A DNA stretch of 64,000 bases from Phymatolithon calcareum. Lineage: Eukaryota > Rhodophyta > Florideophyceae > Hapalidiales. The stretch spans positions 1,922,001-1,986,000 of the forward strand of contig OZ345355.1 of NCBI GenBank assembly GCA_977006965.1, in the 5' to 3' direction. Positions 19,904 to 29,554 of the stretch are shown here, one piece after another. The notes beneath the pieces are model-generated. The model was not told the origin of the DNA. It was given only the letters and a program-made list of their open reading frames with translations, and did no database searches. How positions within the stretch are numbered: the first letter of the stretch is position 1; each line of letters starts with the position of its first letter. The position numbers and the translations under genes were made by a program.

Positions 19904-20818
19904 TTACCGTGAATTTCTTGACATTGATGCGTTATGCACACATGATACCTTAAGAGATGTTCCAAAAGATACAGGGACATTTCCATTAACTTTGGCATTA
20001 CTCGGTATGAATGTAGTACCGGGAGACGTTTTGCCATTGAATTTGCAATGATATATGTTGTGGTCTAGTGATCCACTGATAGAATGAGCCACTCGCTCTC
20101 CGAAGTTGTTTTCAAATAGTTCCTCGTCTGAATCAAGATTATACTGCATTTCTCTCGATATGTCAAGTTCCCGATTAAAGTTCACTTGAATTGGTTCGGG
20201 CAAATCCGTGGTCTCAACAGTCTCCGAGCATTCAGCATTAGTCGCGTCTTCCAGTGCAATTGCAAGACACATAAGTACTTCTGCAGTTGCAGCACCGTGT
20301 GATAACTGTCTTTTAACACCAGATAGAATGGTTCCTCCTTTAGCTCTTCGTACAGCTTCCGCCGGACAGTCTTTGTGAAACTTGAGGTGTTTTGTGGATT
20401 TGCAATCATAGCACTGCAGTACTTTTCCTTTCCAGCTCCCATTCTGCGTCTTGTTATTACCACACTTTTTCGAACGCTTATTTGGAACACGCCCAAAACG
20501 ACGATCTGTGTAGTGGACATCGTATTGTTCAAACTGTTCTGGTTCGATTTCATCCATAAGATCACTGAGCACATCCGTATGATGAGCTGTATAAGTCCTC
20601 GACTGTGCACTGGAACCGGAAGCCCCTAGATGAGTGTCCTCTACTTGAGCCGCGGTCTGAATAGACAATGAGAGGTCATCTAATGTCGTTTCTTCATTTG
20701 CCAAAGAAATTTGGGCAAATTTAGTGAATCCCACGCCACGAATAGCCATTCTTAAAAAACCAAGCAAGTGATTGTCAGTTCGTTCCTCCTCTGGTAAGTC
20801 TTTTGCCAAAAGAAGAAT
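19904..20818 (-). CDS. gag: Copia gag, third block with zinc knuckle (ends at TAA)
   Basis: This block continues the frame of the preceding one after TAG, with no ATG at its beginning. It includes a basic region and a knuckle of form CYDCKSTKHLKFHKDC (C-x2-C, His, C), a diverged nucleocapsid finger. It ends at TAA (19904-19906), and the frame reads straight on into VVDTGAAKSCIG of the protease. Two single stop codons in one frame, with intact sequence on both sides, are the odd point. Confidence 0.75.
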   Translation of the reverse strand: MLLLAKDLPEEERTDNHLLGFLRMAIRGVGFTKFAQISLANEETTLDDLSLSIQTAAQVEDTHLGASGSSAQSRTYTAHHTDVLSDLMDEIEPEQFEQYDVHYTDRRFGRVPNKRSKKCGNNKTQNGSWKGKVLQCYDCKSTKHLKFHKDCPAEAVRRAKGGTILSGVKRQLSHGAATAEVLMCLAIALEDATNAECSETVETTDLPEPIQVNFNRELDISREMQYNLDSDEELFENNFGERVAHSISGSLDHNIYHCKFNGKTSPGTTFIPSNAKVNGNVPVSFGTSLKVSCVHNASMSRNSR

Positions 20819-21298
20819 CTAGTTCACCGTTCTTGTCACAGCTCTGCTGTTTCGTGTGCTTCGTGGTCCTTCATCGGGCTTTTTAAGTTCATTAAGCAAA
20901 GTAATTGCTAATATCTCATCCCTTGTGCGCGCATGAACAATGCAGGAGTTGTATTTCTTATTCATAACGTCAAGAAATCCCTCCCAATGTGCATCGGAGT
21001 CTTTTGAATATCGCTGCCAACACATTTTTGGTCCATGTCCAAGAGTCCACTGAACAATTTCAAAGAGAATATCATGTGCAATGATATCATGTGACTTTGC
21101 CATTGCTATAAAACTCTGCAAATGACTTGCCCATGATCGCCTGTCAGTGCCTGTGAATAGATTCTCTGCTTTCTCTTTCATCTTCATGAGAGTGGAAATG
21201 AATGATGACTTGGTGCGGGAAACATGACTTTGAACATGACTGCGGGTAGAGAACTCATTGGGATGTTCGAATCCGTTTCTGTGGGGTGGTGTTGTCAT
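20819..21298 (-). CDS. gag: Copia gag, second frame (159 aa, ends at TAG)
   Basis: The frame begins at the ATG of the ATGA overlap. It contains FTGTDRRSWASHLQSFIAMA and a WQRYSKDSDAHWEGFLDVMN segment, resembling the UBN2-type gag core of Copia elements (tryptophan-rich pairs spaced by helices). It ends at TAG at 20819-20821. The same frame stays open immediately afterwards to 19904, so the TAG is either a readthrough site or a point mutation. Confidence 0.75.
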   Translation of the reverse strand: MTTPPHRNGFEHPNEFSTRSHVQSHVSRTKSSFISTLMKMKEKAENLFTGTDRRSWASHLQSFIAMAKSHDIIAHDILFEIVQWTLGHGPKMCWQRYSKDSDAHWEGFLDVMNKKYNSCIVHARTRDEILAITLLNELKKPDEGPRSTRNSRAVTRTVN

Positions 21299-21978
21299 TT
21301 CTCTACTTTCTGTAACTCAATGGCAGAATTCATTTGCTCAGTAGTGTATCTGGGTGCATGAGGAACATTATCTGCCGGTTCTGCAAATTGATGTGACGGT
21401 CCCACAATATTCTCCGTAGTAACACGAAGTGCTTCTTCAGGGCCTGGATTTCCTTCCTGTATGGTTTCGGATCCAAAGGAGGCGCGATCCAGTTCAATTA
21501 ATCCATTTCTCCTGACAGAACGGATAGTGTCATTAGAACGTGGAGCCAAAGGAATGTTGATGAGTCCATACGCTTTAGTTGCAGCGGTCATCAGTTGCTT
21601 CTCAAGTAGTTGGTCTTCTGCAGAGATCTCTGATGAATCTGGCGACTCGTATAGTATCTTTGCCAGTTTCATAGGCATAGGTGTGCTGCGGGACTGAACA
21701 ACTTGGGATCCTGTTGCCTTAACGATGTCCAAAAGTAAGGAGTAGAAGTTTCTTCCTTCACTTTCTGCGATGTTTCGATGAAAAAGTATATCCGGAGGGA
21801 AACATTCTGCGATTGTCATCGCATAATCTTTGCTCTCCAGAAACGTGCTTTCCAAAATACTCTTGATAGCCTCATATGCATTCATGACGATAACGTCATT
21901 CTTCTCAACAAAATTCAGGCGTGTGGCAATTCTTGATGAGAACGCCTTCAACACAGCCGGAGTAATGGCTGGTGCCAT
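21295..21978 (-). CDS. gag: Copia gag, first frame (227 aa)
   Basis: The ATG lies 25 bp after the 5' LTR. The product is a 227-aa helical, charged protein without recognised motif and is taken as the N-terminal gag block from position alone. It stops at a TGA that overlaps the next ATG (ATGA, 21295-21298), so the next frame is offset by one base. This arrangement suits termination-reinitiation. No classic XXXYYYZ slippery heptamer is present at the junction. No tRNA primer site starting TGG follows the LTR; the first leader bases are GTTATAAC. Confidence 0.7.
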   Translation of the reverse strand: MAPAITPAVLKAFSSRIATRLNFVEKNDVIVMNAYEAIKSILESTFLESKDYAMTIAECFPPDILFHRNIAESEGRNFYSLLLDIVKATGSQVVQSRSTPMPMKLAKILYESPDSSEISAEDQLLEKQLMTAATKAYGLINIPLAPRSNDTIRSVRRNGLIELDRASFGSETIQEGNPGPEEALRVTTENIVGPSHQFAEPADNVPHAPRYTTEQMNSAIELQKVEK

Positions 21979-22003
21979 AATTGTGTGAGTGTTAAGTTAT
22001 AAC

Positions 22004-22500
22004 TGTCACTACACCAACAAATTGTTGGCACAAGACTTGAGTCTTGGGTGCAAACTGCACCCGTGCGAGACTCAAACCCTCTTTGCAGCAGTAACTGGCT
22101 AAAGCCGTGCGGTTACTTCTGCAGCATTCTGTTTGACGTTGAGTTTGTTTCTTACCTTCGACGTGCCCAGATTGAGAGCAGCGCCTGTTGGGAATTTTAT
22201 TTATACTAATTCTGAGGCGCGGATCCTATGCATGACGTGCTCAACATTTTCATGTGTTGGGTGTCGATCATGTACGAAAATACCTATTTGCCCTCCACGC
22301 TATTCGCTGCCATTAAGAATTCGTAGTAGCATGCCACGATATCTTACACCGATTCTATGGCGTAAAGCTGGAGCGTAAACTCAATATTGATAATCTTTCG
22401 CCCTTTGTTCGTCCATGAAATTGAGATAGAACACATCTGCAGTCAATAGCCTTCTCATGTATTCTCGACCATCCTCGTTCCTCGATTGCGTGTTGCGACA
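22004..22500 (-). repeat. Copia 5' LTR (minus-strand sense)
   Basis: 497 bp, matching 16372-16868 over its length by eye. In sense orientation a TATAAATAAAA box lies at about 22195-22205. The last 70 bp contain strong hairpins: GGGTGCAGTTTGCACCC within GAGTCT..AGACTC arms, and the palindrome CCAACAATTTGTTGG. Confidence 0.9.
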
Positions 22501-22950
22501 CCAGGAGGGATCTGTCACGAAGAAGAAGAGGAGAGAAGAAACAATTAAGGTACGGGAAAAGGAAGAAGAAGGCAGATCAATGAAGATTCCTATTGAAGGC
22601 AAGCTACCAGGGATCCTTTAGATAGGAGAAAGAACAACACATTTAAGATGCCTAAGGTTGACATTCAACCGAGCACCCCTTTGGAGGAAATCAGTATTGG
22701 GTGCCTATTGTGGGATTACCTCGGTGATCGAACTAGTCGCCTTACAACAATCTCTAGCGTCGTCGGAGATGAGTACAGAAATTGAGTTTGAGTGCTAGAG
22801 ACTCACAGGAGGTCTTTTGGGAGAGAACTACGAATCAAGAACATTTTGAGTAGCCAGGCGACCTTAGCTTAGAGATTATGCAAGAGCTGCCCCATTACTC
22901 CAAGGTGAGGCTTTGGGAGCTCTCAAAATAAAATCATCAAATATCCCTTA
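22501..22950 (+). mobile_element. LINE family 1 fragment, part right of the Copia insertion
   Basis: It continues the LINE interrupted at 16371. It encodes LRLTFNRAPLWRKSVLGAYC and CXRLTGGLLGRE with stop codons, then the 3' UTR GGCTTTGGGAGCTCTC and final ATATCCC at about 22950. The coding tail closely resembles the copy at 1-272, including the CTCTCAAAATAAAATC variant, so these two belong to one subfamily. Confidence 0.8.
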
Positions 22951-23250
22951 GTGGAGAGGTCGTCCGTAGCGACCGGGCGGCTCCATGATCGTACGAATTG
23001 AGTGACCATGTATGCAAAGATCTACCTCACGGCTAATAAAATCACATTCTTCCATCTCCCTTGTAGGAATTGCAAGACCGCATACGTAAAATTATACTCT
23101 ACTTTACGCTGTGTATATAGAGCTCATTATATTCCGAGAAACGGTCGAACCGACAGAATGATGTATTGACATCACGGATATAGAGAAAGAGCGAGTGTGC
23201 ACGAGATGTGGGAATGGGGAGTCAAGGTTTAGCGGAGATTGAGCAATCCT
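22951..23250. other. Spacer, nothing recognised
   Basis: No coding, repeat or structural signal could be supported between the two LINE copies. Confidence 0.4.
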
Positions 23251-23252
23251 TG

Positions 23253-23900
23253 TCAGAATGAACCCTGGAGATTCAAAAGTGCCCGGCCCGCATCCAATAT
23301 TCGGTGAAGACTAAAGAGTGAGACGAACGTTGAGAGCGACGCAAAACAAAATGATAAAGGAGTGGCAGAAGGATCAGAAGATTGAAACCGTACTTTCAAA
23401 GAAGGCACTCCGGGATGACTAGGAAAAGGACGAATAAAAAATCCACACCTCGGCGACGGCAAAGACCCACTGGGCTCTAAACCATAGGAATCTATGGGCG
23501 CAATGATTCATGGGACGATTTCCGAGGAATACGTCACTTCTGGAAGACGGGCTTAGCCGACTGGGAAAATAGTGTACGCCAACGATGAAGCAAGTGCTGT
23601 TCAAGACACTATCGACAAGAGCAGTACAAAGGAGAGTCGCGAGCGCAATTGATATATAGGACCAGGGGAAAGTAACTTTCCCCTCGTAGGACTGAGAGCA
23701 ACGTAATTAGAGTACAAATCAAGATGTCATGTAACCTCCAGTTGGTTAGCTAGCTACAATTTTTCGATAATTCTTCCTCCTGTACGAGCGAGCCCATATC
23801 ATTCTATACGCAAGTCTGGAAATTGCAAAGTTGCCCCAAGCGTCTGTTGATGCGTTGGTAACTTTTAAAATAAAAATCTACATCTCTCGCTCCTGTAAGA
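23253..23900 (+). mobile_element. LINE family 6 copy with C-terminal coding relic and 3' UTR
   Basis: The plus strand shows a broken C-terminal region with a FMGRFPRNTSLLEDGLSRLG segment, comparable to the GRFP region of families 3-5. After a GGGGAAAGTAACTTTCCCC hairpin come the family 6 end words GTTGCCCCAAGCGTCTG and GGTAACTTTTAAAATAAAAA. This copy links the 260-bp orphan repeat (5590, 49154, 59095) to a LINE coding region. Stops and frameshifts make it inactive. Confidence 0.6.
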
Positions 23901-24182
23901 GCCTCAATTCCAGCTGTGATGCAATGAACCCTGACCATTTCGTTTCCGGTTGTGAGCAAGTCTTTCCCACTCTGAAAACATCGCTGCTCAGCATGGGATG
24001 ACATTCAAGAACTGTTTCTAGCCGTTGGCAGTTTGCATGTGCAAGGAAAGAAACTCATGATTTCCGACGGTAGAACGAGATTGCGAGACACCCGCAAGGC
24101 ACTTCTAAGGGGTATTCCGCCATGGCACCAAGAGCGATGCACAATGAAGATATTTTTGACTTTCCCTCACTCCAACAAGCAT

Positions 24183-25865
24183 TCACACAAAGTATTCTAC
24201 ACCGCATACTTCAACACTGACCATCTGACGACGAAGAGGGTTCAAAAGCCGCACAACTTCTGGGAATATTAACTTTCTGACTGCAATGCCGGAGTGCGAT
24301 AGATCGGAAACAGAAATGGACTTCAAATTTGCACATCCGGAAAACGCATCCACGGCTTGCAACAGATGCATTCCCAAATCAGCACTATCCGTGTCCCGAA
24401 AACGCCTAAGCTGTCGTTTTCCTTTTTTGAAAACGACATCAACATGTTCGAGCTCCAAATTAGCCTGCACCAATGCAAAAAGACCAACACTATCAATCGG
24501 CACCGACTCAAGTCTGAACCTTCGGAGCAATTGACAACGCTTCGCTAAAAGAACTATCGCCCACAACGTATGCGCAGCCTCGATACGCACCTCGCGACCC
24601 TCATGAAATGCTGTGACTTCGTCATCGTCAATATCCGCAAAACTGAGATTCACATCCCTTAATTGCGACTCTCCTTTTCCAAGAACTGCCCTGAGAGCGT
24701 CCACACTACTTGCGTCCATTCCGGTAAGACAAATCGCTCGCAAATTGGAGCATCCAAGAGATGCAGGGGCACTTTCTTCGGAATGACGACCGCCACTCCA
24801 CCGCAACACATACAGTCGGGTACCCATCGCACGCACTGCATCGACGAATATTGGCCTTTCCGTAGCTTCAGGCTCAAGGATGCCTTGCTCCACCGCCTGA
24901 AGTACCTCCTCGGGCGGCTCCGGCGGCAATGTTGCATCAATGCGTACGTTCGTGCAAATTGCCGCAATGACGGTCAGATGTTCCGGAAGTAGATACCCAC
25001 CTGCAAATTGCAACATCTCCAGTTGCGCCCCATAGCTAACAACCAGCGCCGTCATCTTCCCAGAGAGCTCAACCGGAGCGCCAATGAAGTGGATTTTGCG
25101 GAGCCGACGGCAATATTTCTGAACATGCGCAATTCCCGCAGGATTGAATACACAAACACGAAAGCTGAGCTCTTCCAAGCCGTACCCCAGCGCAGCGACA
25201 AGAGGAAAAATAAATGTATCCGCGCCAAGATAAAGCTTTCGGATTCCAGGGCAAGTCTGCGTGATAACGTCGACGCGCGGCCGGTGCACCGCGTCGCTGA
25301 GCGTAAGCGCGGTCAGGCGACCGCGTGCCGCGCGCAATAACAACGAGAAGCAAAACGGCACGCGACGCACTTCGACTTCTATTACCTTGGTACATTTTGT
25401 CGCGAATGCGCCTATCCATGCACGATCGCCGGGAAGCTCGACGGTGTAGTCGACGACGAGCTTGACTAGGTCTGTGCCGAGCGCGTGCACGAGCGCGGCA
25501 AGTGGGCCATTTCCGACACGGGCGACCGCGCCAGACGATGCGGGGACACCGCTATTGTCGACAAGACTGAGCGCAGTGAAGCGGTGAAGAACAGAGGCGC
25601 GTAACGAGGGAACTGAAGCGAGTAGGGCGAGCGCGTCGGGCGGGCTTACGTGCGCCTCCCAGTTGCGGTGGCGCGGACGCGAACTCACGAAACGGGCGAG
25701 ATGCTCCAGTACGGGCGGGGAAAGCGTATCGAAGAAGCTCCTGCGTTCGACGGGAGGAGGAAAGAGCATGGTGGGTGCAAGGTGGGAAGAAGACGAAGTT
25801 GACTTGGTTGCTGTCTTTTTGCCTTGGGCTTGTATCCTGTGCGGCATGCTAGAATCTCGGTCCAT
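24183..25865 (-). CDS. Leucine-rich repeat / F-box-like protein, 560 aa
   Basis: The frame is open from 25931, but the first ATG is at 25865. Later ATGs at 25847 and 25769 are alternatives; the last begins at the ordered region. Residues about 60-120 (FFDTLSPPVLEHLARFVSSR) resemble the start of an F-box-like helical segment. The rest consists of irregular leucine-rich units such as LTALTLSDA, GIRKLYLGAD, LEELSFRVC, LRKIHFIGA, LRDVNLSFADIDDDE and LKSISVSDLS, typical of cysteine-containing LRRs of F-box proteins. A role as a substrate receptor of an SCF-type ubiquitin ligase is possible but only inferred. The frame is intact, with no intron and no clear TATA box. Confidence 0.6.
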   Translation of the reverse strand: MDRDSSMPHRIQAQGKKTATKSTSSSSHLAPTMLFPPPVERRSFFDTLSPPVLEHLARFVSSRPRHRNWEAHVSPPDALALLASVPSLRASVLHRFTALSLVDNSGVPASSGAVARVGNGPLAALVHALGTDLVKLVVDYTVELPGDRAWIGAFATKCTKVIEVEVRRVPFCFSLLLRAARGRLTALTLSDAVHRPRVDVITQTCPGIRKLYLGADTFIFPLVAALGYGLEELSFRVCVFNPAGIAHVQKYCRRLRKIHFIGAPVELSGKMTALVVSYGAQLEMLQFAGGYLLPEHLTVIAAICTNVRIDATLPPEPPEEVLQAVEQGILEPEATERPIFVDAVRAMGTRLYVLRWSGGRHSEESAPASLGCSNLRAICLTGMDASSVDALRAVLGKGESQLRDVNLSFADIDDDEVTAFHEGREVRIEAAHTLWAIVLLAKRCQLLRRFRLESVPIDSVGLFALVQANLELEHVDVVFKKGKRQLRRFRDTDSADLGMHLLQAVDAFSGCANLKSISVSDLSHSGIAVRKLIFPEVVRLLNPLRRQMVSVEVCGVEYFV

Positions 25866-25944
25866 TGATTTTTGATCTCTGGTCCATCTGGTCCGCGAAC
25901 ATTGGACCGGCGTTTCGAAGCAACAAAGCAAAATGACAGAGAGC

Positions 25945-26102
25945 TGGCATCGTAATTAAGTGGATTTATTGAGAAGGTATCATGTGTCCCAACTTGAGGA
26001 AGGTCAGCACCTTTCTTAGCATTCTACTACACTCGAAATTTCAGTTCCTTAATCAGAATTACTTATTATCGCATCGATGGCTCGGGCCACGTTGGCCTCG
26101 TC
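25945..26102 (-). mobile_element. LINE family 3, 3' terminal piece
   Basis: The plus strand reads ATTAAGTGGATTTATTGAG through GCATCGATGGCTCGGGCCAC, the complement of the family 3 end also seen at 525-660. It is cut at 26102, where a family 1 LINE in the opposite orientation begins. Confidence 0.75.
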
Positions 26103-26390
26103 AGAGCACCTCTTTGGAGAAAATCAGTACTTGGTGCATACTTTGGTGTCACAGCCGTGATTGAGCTGGTCGCGCTCCAACACATTCTATCTTCATCCAA
26201 GATTAGTCCTGAAATTGAATATGAATGTAAGCGACTCACTGGAGCACTTGTTGGGAGAGAAATACGAATCAAGAATATACTGAACAGTCAAACTACGTGA
26301 GCTTAGAAAATCGTGCGAAAGCGGCCCTGTTGCTCTTCAAGAGAGGCCTTGGGAGCTTTTAAAATAAATCAACACATATCCCCCGTAGGG
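26103..26390 (+). mobile_element. LINE family 1, 3' end copy
   Basis: It encodes RAPLWRKSVLGAYFGVTAVI and CKRLTGALVGREIRIKN, then the 3' UTR with GGGAGCTTTTAAAATAAATC and CACATATCCCCC. It abuts the family 3 end at 26102, a junction typical of strand transfer or of insertion into an older copy. Confidence 0.8.
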
Positions 26391-27239
26391 GTCCATGTTA
26401 TTGCCATATAATCAATCATTGTTATCCGAACGCCATCGCTGTCCAAAATTATTCCATGTGATCTCAAAAGTAGTTTCTGTTATCTCTCGACTTCAGGATC
26501 CCATCCAAGGGCAATGCCGTGAAAAACTACGCGATAATCTAATATGATAAAAACGGCAGCTAGTCGCAGAAAATTAATCAGCGCAAGAACTCGAGCCGTT
26601 GAGTCGTTTAGAGGCAGTAGAGAACTAGAAGAAGTGTGGGTTTTTGATAGCGACCGACGCTTGGATCCATTTTCGAAATTTTCAGGAGAGTTCCCATTCA
26701 AAAGTTATGAATTAAAAAGCGTTGAAGGAGACAACGTTTCCCTCCTTGTAGCTTCCCTGTAGAACATTCACCTTGCACCAAACTATTCTTTAGGAGTAGC
26801 AGACCTAAGTCCGTGCTGCCGTGCAGTAATTGCTACTTCTTCGAGAGTAATGTAGATTGAAGACTTTTTCCAGAACTCAGTGAGCCAGTGGTGTTCACGG
26901 ATCGATAAATGGCCAGATTCCGGAGAATACGCACGGCTGATAACTGTCGCGGACCATTTTGCGCCTGGAAAACCACTTCTTTTCGTATCGCAAAGAGCGG
27001 ATTTATTGAGAAGGTAACATGTGTCCCAATTAAAGGAAAGTCGGCATCTTCTAACTGATATACTTTTTCTTCGAATATGCTACTTGATTTTTCGTCTTGT
27101 TTTGCTTTTCAAATTTTTCGTGGACTTGTTTTTCTGTTCTTCTTTCTCTCTTTTCTCTTCATTCTTATCATTCTCTTCTTTCGGTTCGTTTTTTTCTTTT
27201 CTTTGCTTATTGATTTTTGATACTTTTCAGAAGGCGTTA
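26391..27239. other. Spacer with a family 3 end piece and a pyrimidine-rich tract
   Basis: At 26993-27065 the plus strand carries GGATTTATTGAGAAGGTAAC, the complement of the family 3 end. From 27060 to 27220 the sequence is strongly T/C-rich. The open frame through it is low-complexity and not credible. The remainder has no recognisable gene. Confidence 0.5.
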
Positions 27240-27560
27240 ATTTAACGCCAGAGCTTACTCTACAGCAAGTTCTTATTATGCAAATATTGGAGTATCTCTA
27301 CTGGTCTATCCCTACTAAAATCTCACTCTTCCGATGAATTGCCGTCGAAAGACAGCCCGATCAGAACAGCGTATGATAAGGTGCTCCACTGTCTCCGTGA
27401 GGGCATAGGTGACATTTAGCACACCGGGTCGTAGAGTAGCAGTTCATCCTCGCTTTGTCCATTGTGAAAGCTTGCCACAAAAGGACAGCAATTCATTATC
27501 AGCTGATGCAGTACGACCTCTGCACGTCTCTGGGAGATGTGCCGATTTTTCGGGAGCGTA
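27240..27560 (-). mobile_element. LINE tail with C-terminal zinc-finger segment
   Basis: The minus strand reads a HISQRRAEVVLHQLIMN-like helix, then TRCAKCHL, and after a frameshift ETVEHLIIRCSDRAVF. A C-x2-C followed by T-V-E-H-L-x-x-x-C is the usual C-terminal zinc motif of RNase H-bearing LINEs. It belongs to none of families 1-6. Limits are approximate and the frame is broken. Confidence 0.5.
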
Positions 27561-27569
27561 GGTATGGTC

Positions 27570-27830
27570 TGTTTGTTTGTTTGTTTATTGCAGGATATTT
27601 GAGCTACACAATGTTTAAGTTACTCAACATCTTGGGGGTCTCTAACATGTTCCTGGGCTGGATTCATTCTGGGTACTCGCGTAACTGCTTCCCGCGAGTA
27701 CTGCAGCACACCACTACACGGCGACATCCGTGTGCCCGTCGCGGAACGTAATTCAATTCTTGCTTATGACAGGACTCGAACCGACGACCTCAACATTCCT
27801 TCCTGTATCATACCGACATAGTCGCACAGG
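27570..27830 (-). mobile_element. tRNA-derived SINE, 3' part
   Basis: On the minus strand the sequence carries a polymerase III B box, GGTTCGAGTCC (27772-27782), preceded by an A-box-like GTCGGTATGATAC. After an unrelated body it ends CTGCAATAAACAAACAAAC. The head is split at 27830 by a family 4 LINE and resumes at 28466. A related tRNA-like head and body lie at 47450-47695. The CAATAAACAAAC tail also ends the unit at 44058, which suggests a LINE partner sharing that tail. Confidence 0.65.
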
Positions 27831-28465
27831 TTTTTTTTGAATTTTGAATTTATTAAACGCCCTCAGATACACTCATAAGATTCAGATGCTACTACCTTGG
27901 TAGCTCCGTTACTCTGTTAAAGCCCGCAAAACCCGGGCTCGTTGCTATCGTCGTAGTCCTAGCTGCAAAAACCCTCCTGCAGAGAAGGTGGAGGGAAAAG
28001 CTTAGAGTCCACTTGTCCTGTTCGTAGGAATCTCAGCGTCGCCGTTCTATTTTGTCTTGGTCTGTTCCATGTCGTCATAAATGACGATTGTGAGGAATAG
28101 AACTTTGTCAAGTGCCTTTTCAGTCTCACTAGTCTCCTCTTCTGTTAGTCGATATCTTTGAAGGTACACTTCGAGCCTGTTCATGAGAGTTGGAACGATT
28201 TCACCGAATTTGTCTTCCAGAAGTGTGGTACTCAATGGGGGAAAACGTCCGAATGCCCATTTAATCGCCAATTGGCGGTGACGTGCTTTCGGTAGTCTGA
28301 TGATGGCGGGAGTAGACCCGGGAATATCATAAGGAATTTTCCTCTTTCTGCTCGTCTCCAAGCCGTCTCCTTCGTCTTTAAAGAGCAGGTCCCTCAACGA
28401 TTTTGCTGAAACTCGCTGCTTAAGATAGGTTAGTGCCGTCTCGAATAGGTCCTGATGTAACATTG
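27831..28465 (-). mobile_element. LINE family 4, 5'-truncated copy with 12-bp target duplication
   Basis: The copy is flanked by TAGTCGCACAGG at 27819-27830 and 28466-28477. On the minus strand it encodes 138 aa of the LINE C-terminus (28047-28463) with ARHRQLAIKWAFGRFPPLST and TEKALDKVLFL. It then has a 3' UTR that ends AATAAATTCAAAATTC plus an A-run. A poly-A tail, 5' truncation and long duplication are the classic products of target-primed reverse transcription. The open frame and clean duplication indicate a fairly recent event. Confidence 0.9.
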
Positions 28466-28520
28466 TAGTCGCACAGGTGCGCGCATTGGCCTGCTTCTAC
28501 AGGGCGGCTTTGTGAGAGGT
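28466..28520 (-). mobile_element. tRNA-derived SINE, 5' head part
   Basis: On the minus strand CGCGCACCTGTGCGACTA joins in sequence to the TGTCGGTATG at 27818 once the LINE and one duplication copy are removed. It is the 5' end of the split SINE. The outer boundary is uncertain. Confidence 0.55.
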
Positions 28521-28669
28521 ATCTCATGAAGCAACACCAGGCTAGATTCCAAAATCCCCTCGGCGCGAAATCATCAGCGGTCTCATTCTTCATGACGCCG
28601 AAGCGATTCTTGATGCTTGATTCTTCAAAATTTTCTACTTTTGATAGGGAAGGACCTACCTGGATTTTA

Positions 28670-28975
28670 GCCTTTCAAATGGACATTAACTATCTCAGAA
28701 ACAAGGAGCACCTCAGCAAAGCATTGAAACAAGCAGAAGAATGTAAAGTGTCGAAGAAGCGGTGATTAGAAGGTGCAATCCCAGTATGGCAAAAATGCGA
28801 AGAGGATCGCTCAGTGAAAATCCTGATAAACAAGCATAAGAAGTTACCAGGAGTATTACAAATAAGGGACAGGACGAAATAGAATGCGGTATGTCAGAAG
28901 TAATTGAGAAGCTGCCCCGTTACTCACAGTGAGGTCTTGGGTGCTTTTAAAATAAATCAACATATACCCCCTTCC
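28670..28975 (+). mobile_element. LINE family 1 fragment
   Basis: It encodes MDINYLRNKEHLSKALKQAE and a KKLPGVLQIRDRT segment with stops. An internal deletion removes most of the PLWRKS..KRLT tail. The 3' UTR GGTGCTTTTAAAATAAATC and ACATATACCCCC follows. It is close to the copy at 14514-14939. Confidence 0.75.
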
Positions 28976-29109
28976 GTTTTGAACTCGCATTCTTGATGAT
29001 CCCTTACCTTGGCGCTGATCAATTCTGTCGAAACTTATCTTGCAACTTCGAAGAAAAAATGTGTCTCAAGTATCATACGGTCCTCTCCGTCCTCTTTTCC
29101 TATTGTCGA

Positions 29110-29450
29110 CTGACCGTCTGCAGCAAAACTATCGGTCTCTTAATTCCAGCAAAAGTGTGGCTTTTAAATCAGCTCTGATTCAATTTCCAATAAATCCGCC
29201 GACGTTGGTAGAAGAAATAAGTAGTCAAGGAGGACGGGCAGTTAGAAAACTCAACGGCATCCTGAAGAAGCCTACTTGGGCCCCTACGGAGGAGAACAAT
29301 GTGGCCCGAGTCATTGATGAGATACTACGAAATTCTGATTAAAGCAACTGAAGTTTCGAGTTTAGTAGAACACACTCTAAGAAAGGGGCCGATTTTCCTC
29401 AAGCTGGGATACAGGATGCCTTCTCAATAAATCTACTTAATTAGGATCCG
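29110..29450 (+). mobile_element. LINE family 3, 3' end copy
   Basis: The frame ends ..FPINPPTLVEEISSQ.. and ..RVIDEILRNSD, then a 3' UTR ending GATGCCTTCTCAATAAATC. It matches the family 3 C-terminus (FPRNPRKLLEEMG) and end. Confidence 0.75.
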
Positions 29451-29554
29451 AACTTGATGTCTATCTTTCCCAATCGTGGGGTCTTGAAATTGGAAAGGTG
29501 GGTGGTTTGTGGTTGTCAGAATCCAAAGAAAAGTTGCACTGCGAATATATTCGA

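Larger units (their letters stand above)
16372..22500 (-). mobile_element. Ty1/Copia LTR retrotransposon, complete, 6129 bp
   Basis: Two 497-bp LTRs start TGTC and end GACA and flank a gag-pol region read on the minus strand. The target duplication CCAGG is present at 16367-16371 and 22501-22505. Enzyme order is protease, integrase, reverse transcriptase, RNase H, which defines Copia. Only 25 bp separate the 5' LTR from the first ATG and 38 bp separate the pol stop from the 3' LTR. By eye the LTRs show no difference, so insertion is very recent. The coding region is split into blocks by an ATGA overlap, a TAG and a TAA. It sits inside a family 1 LINE. Confidence 0.95.

Noticed and set aside
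27021-27245. Small hydrophobic protein
   Set aside because: The frame is produced by a T/C-rich low-complexity tract next to a family 3 end.
27765-27830. A genuine tRNA gene
   Set aside because: The B box and A-like box are present, but acceptor and anticodon stems do not close, and the sequence continues into a repeated body with a CAAA tail. It is better read as a SINE head.
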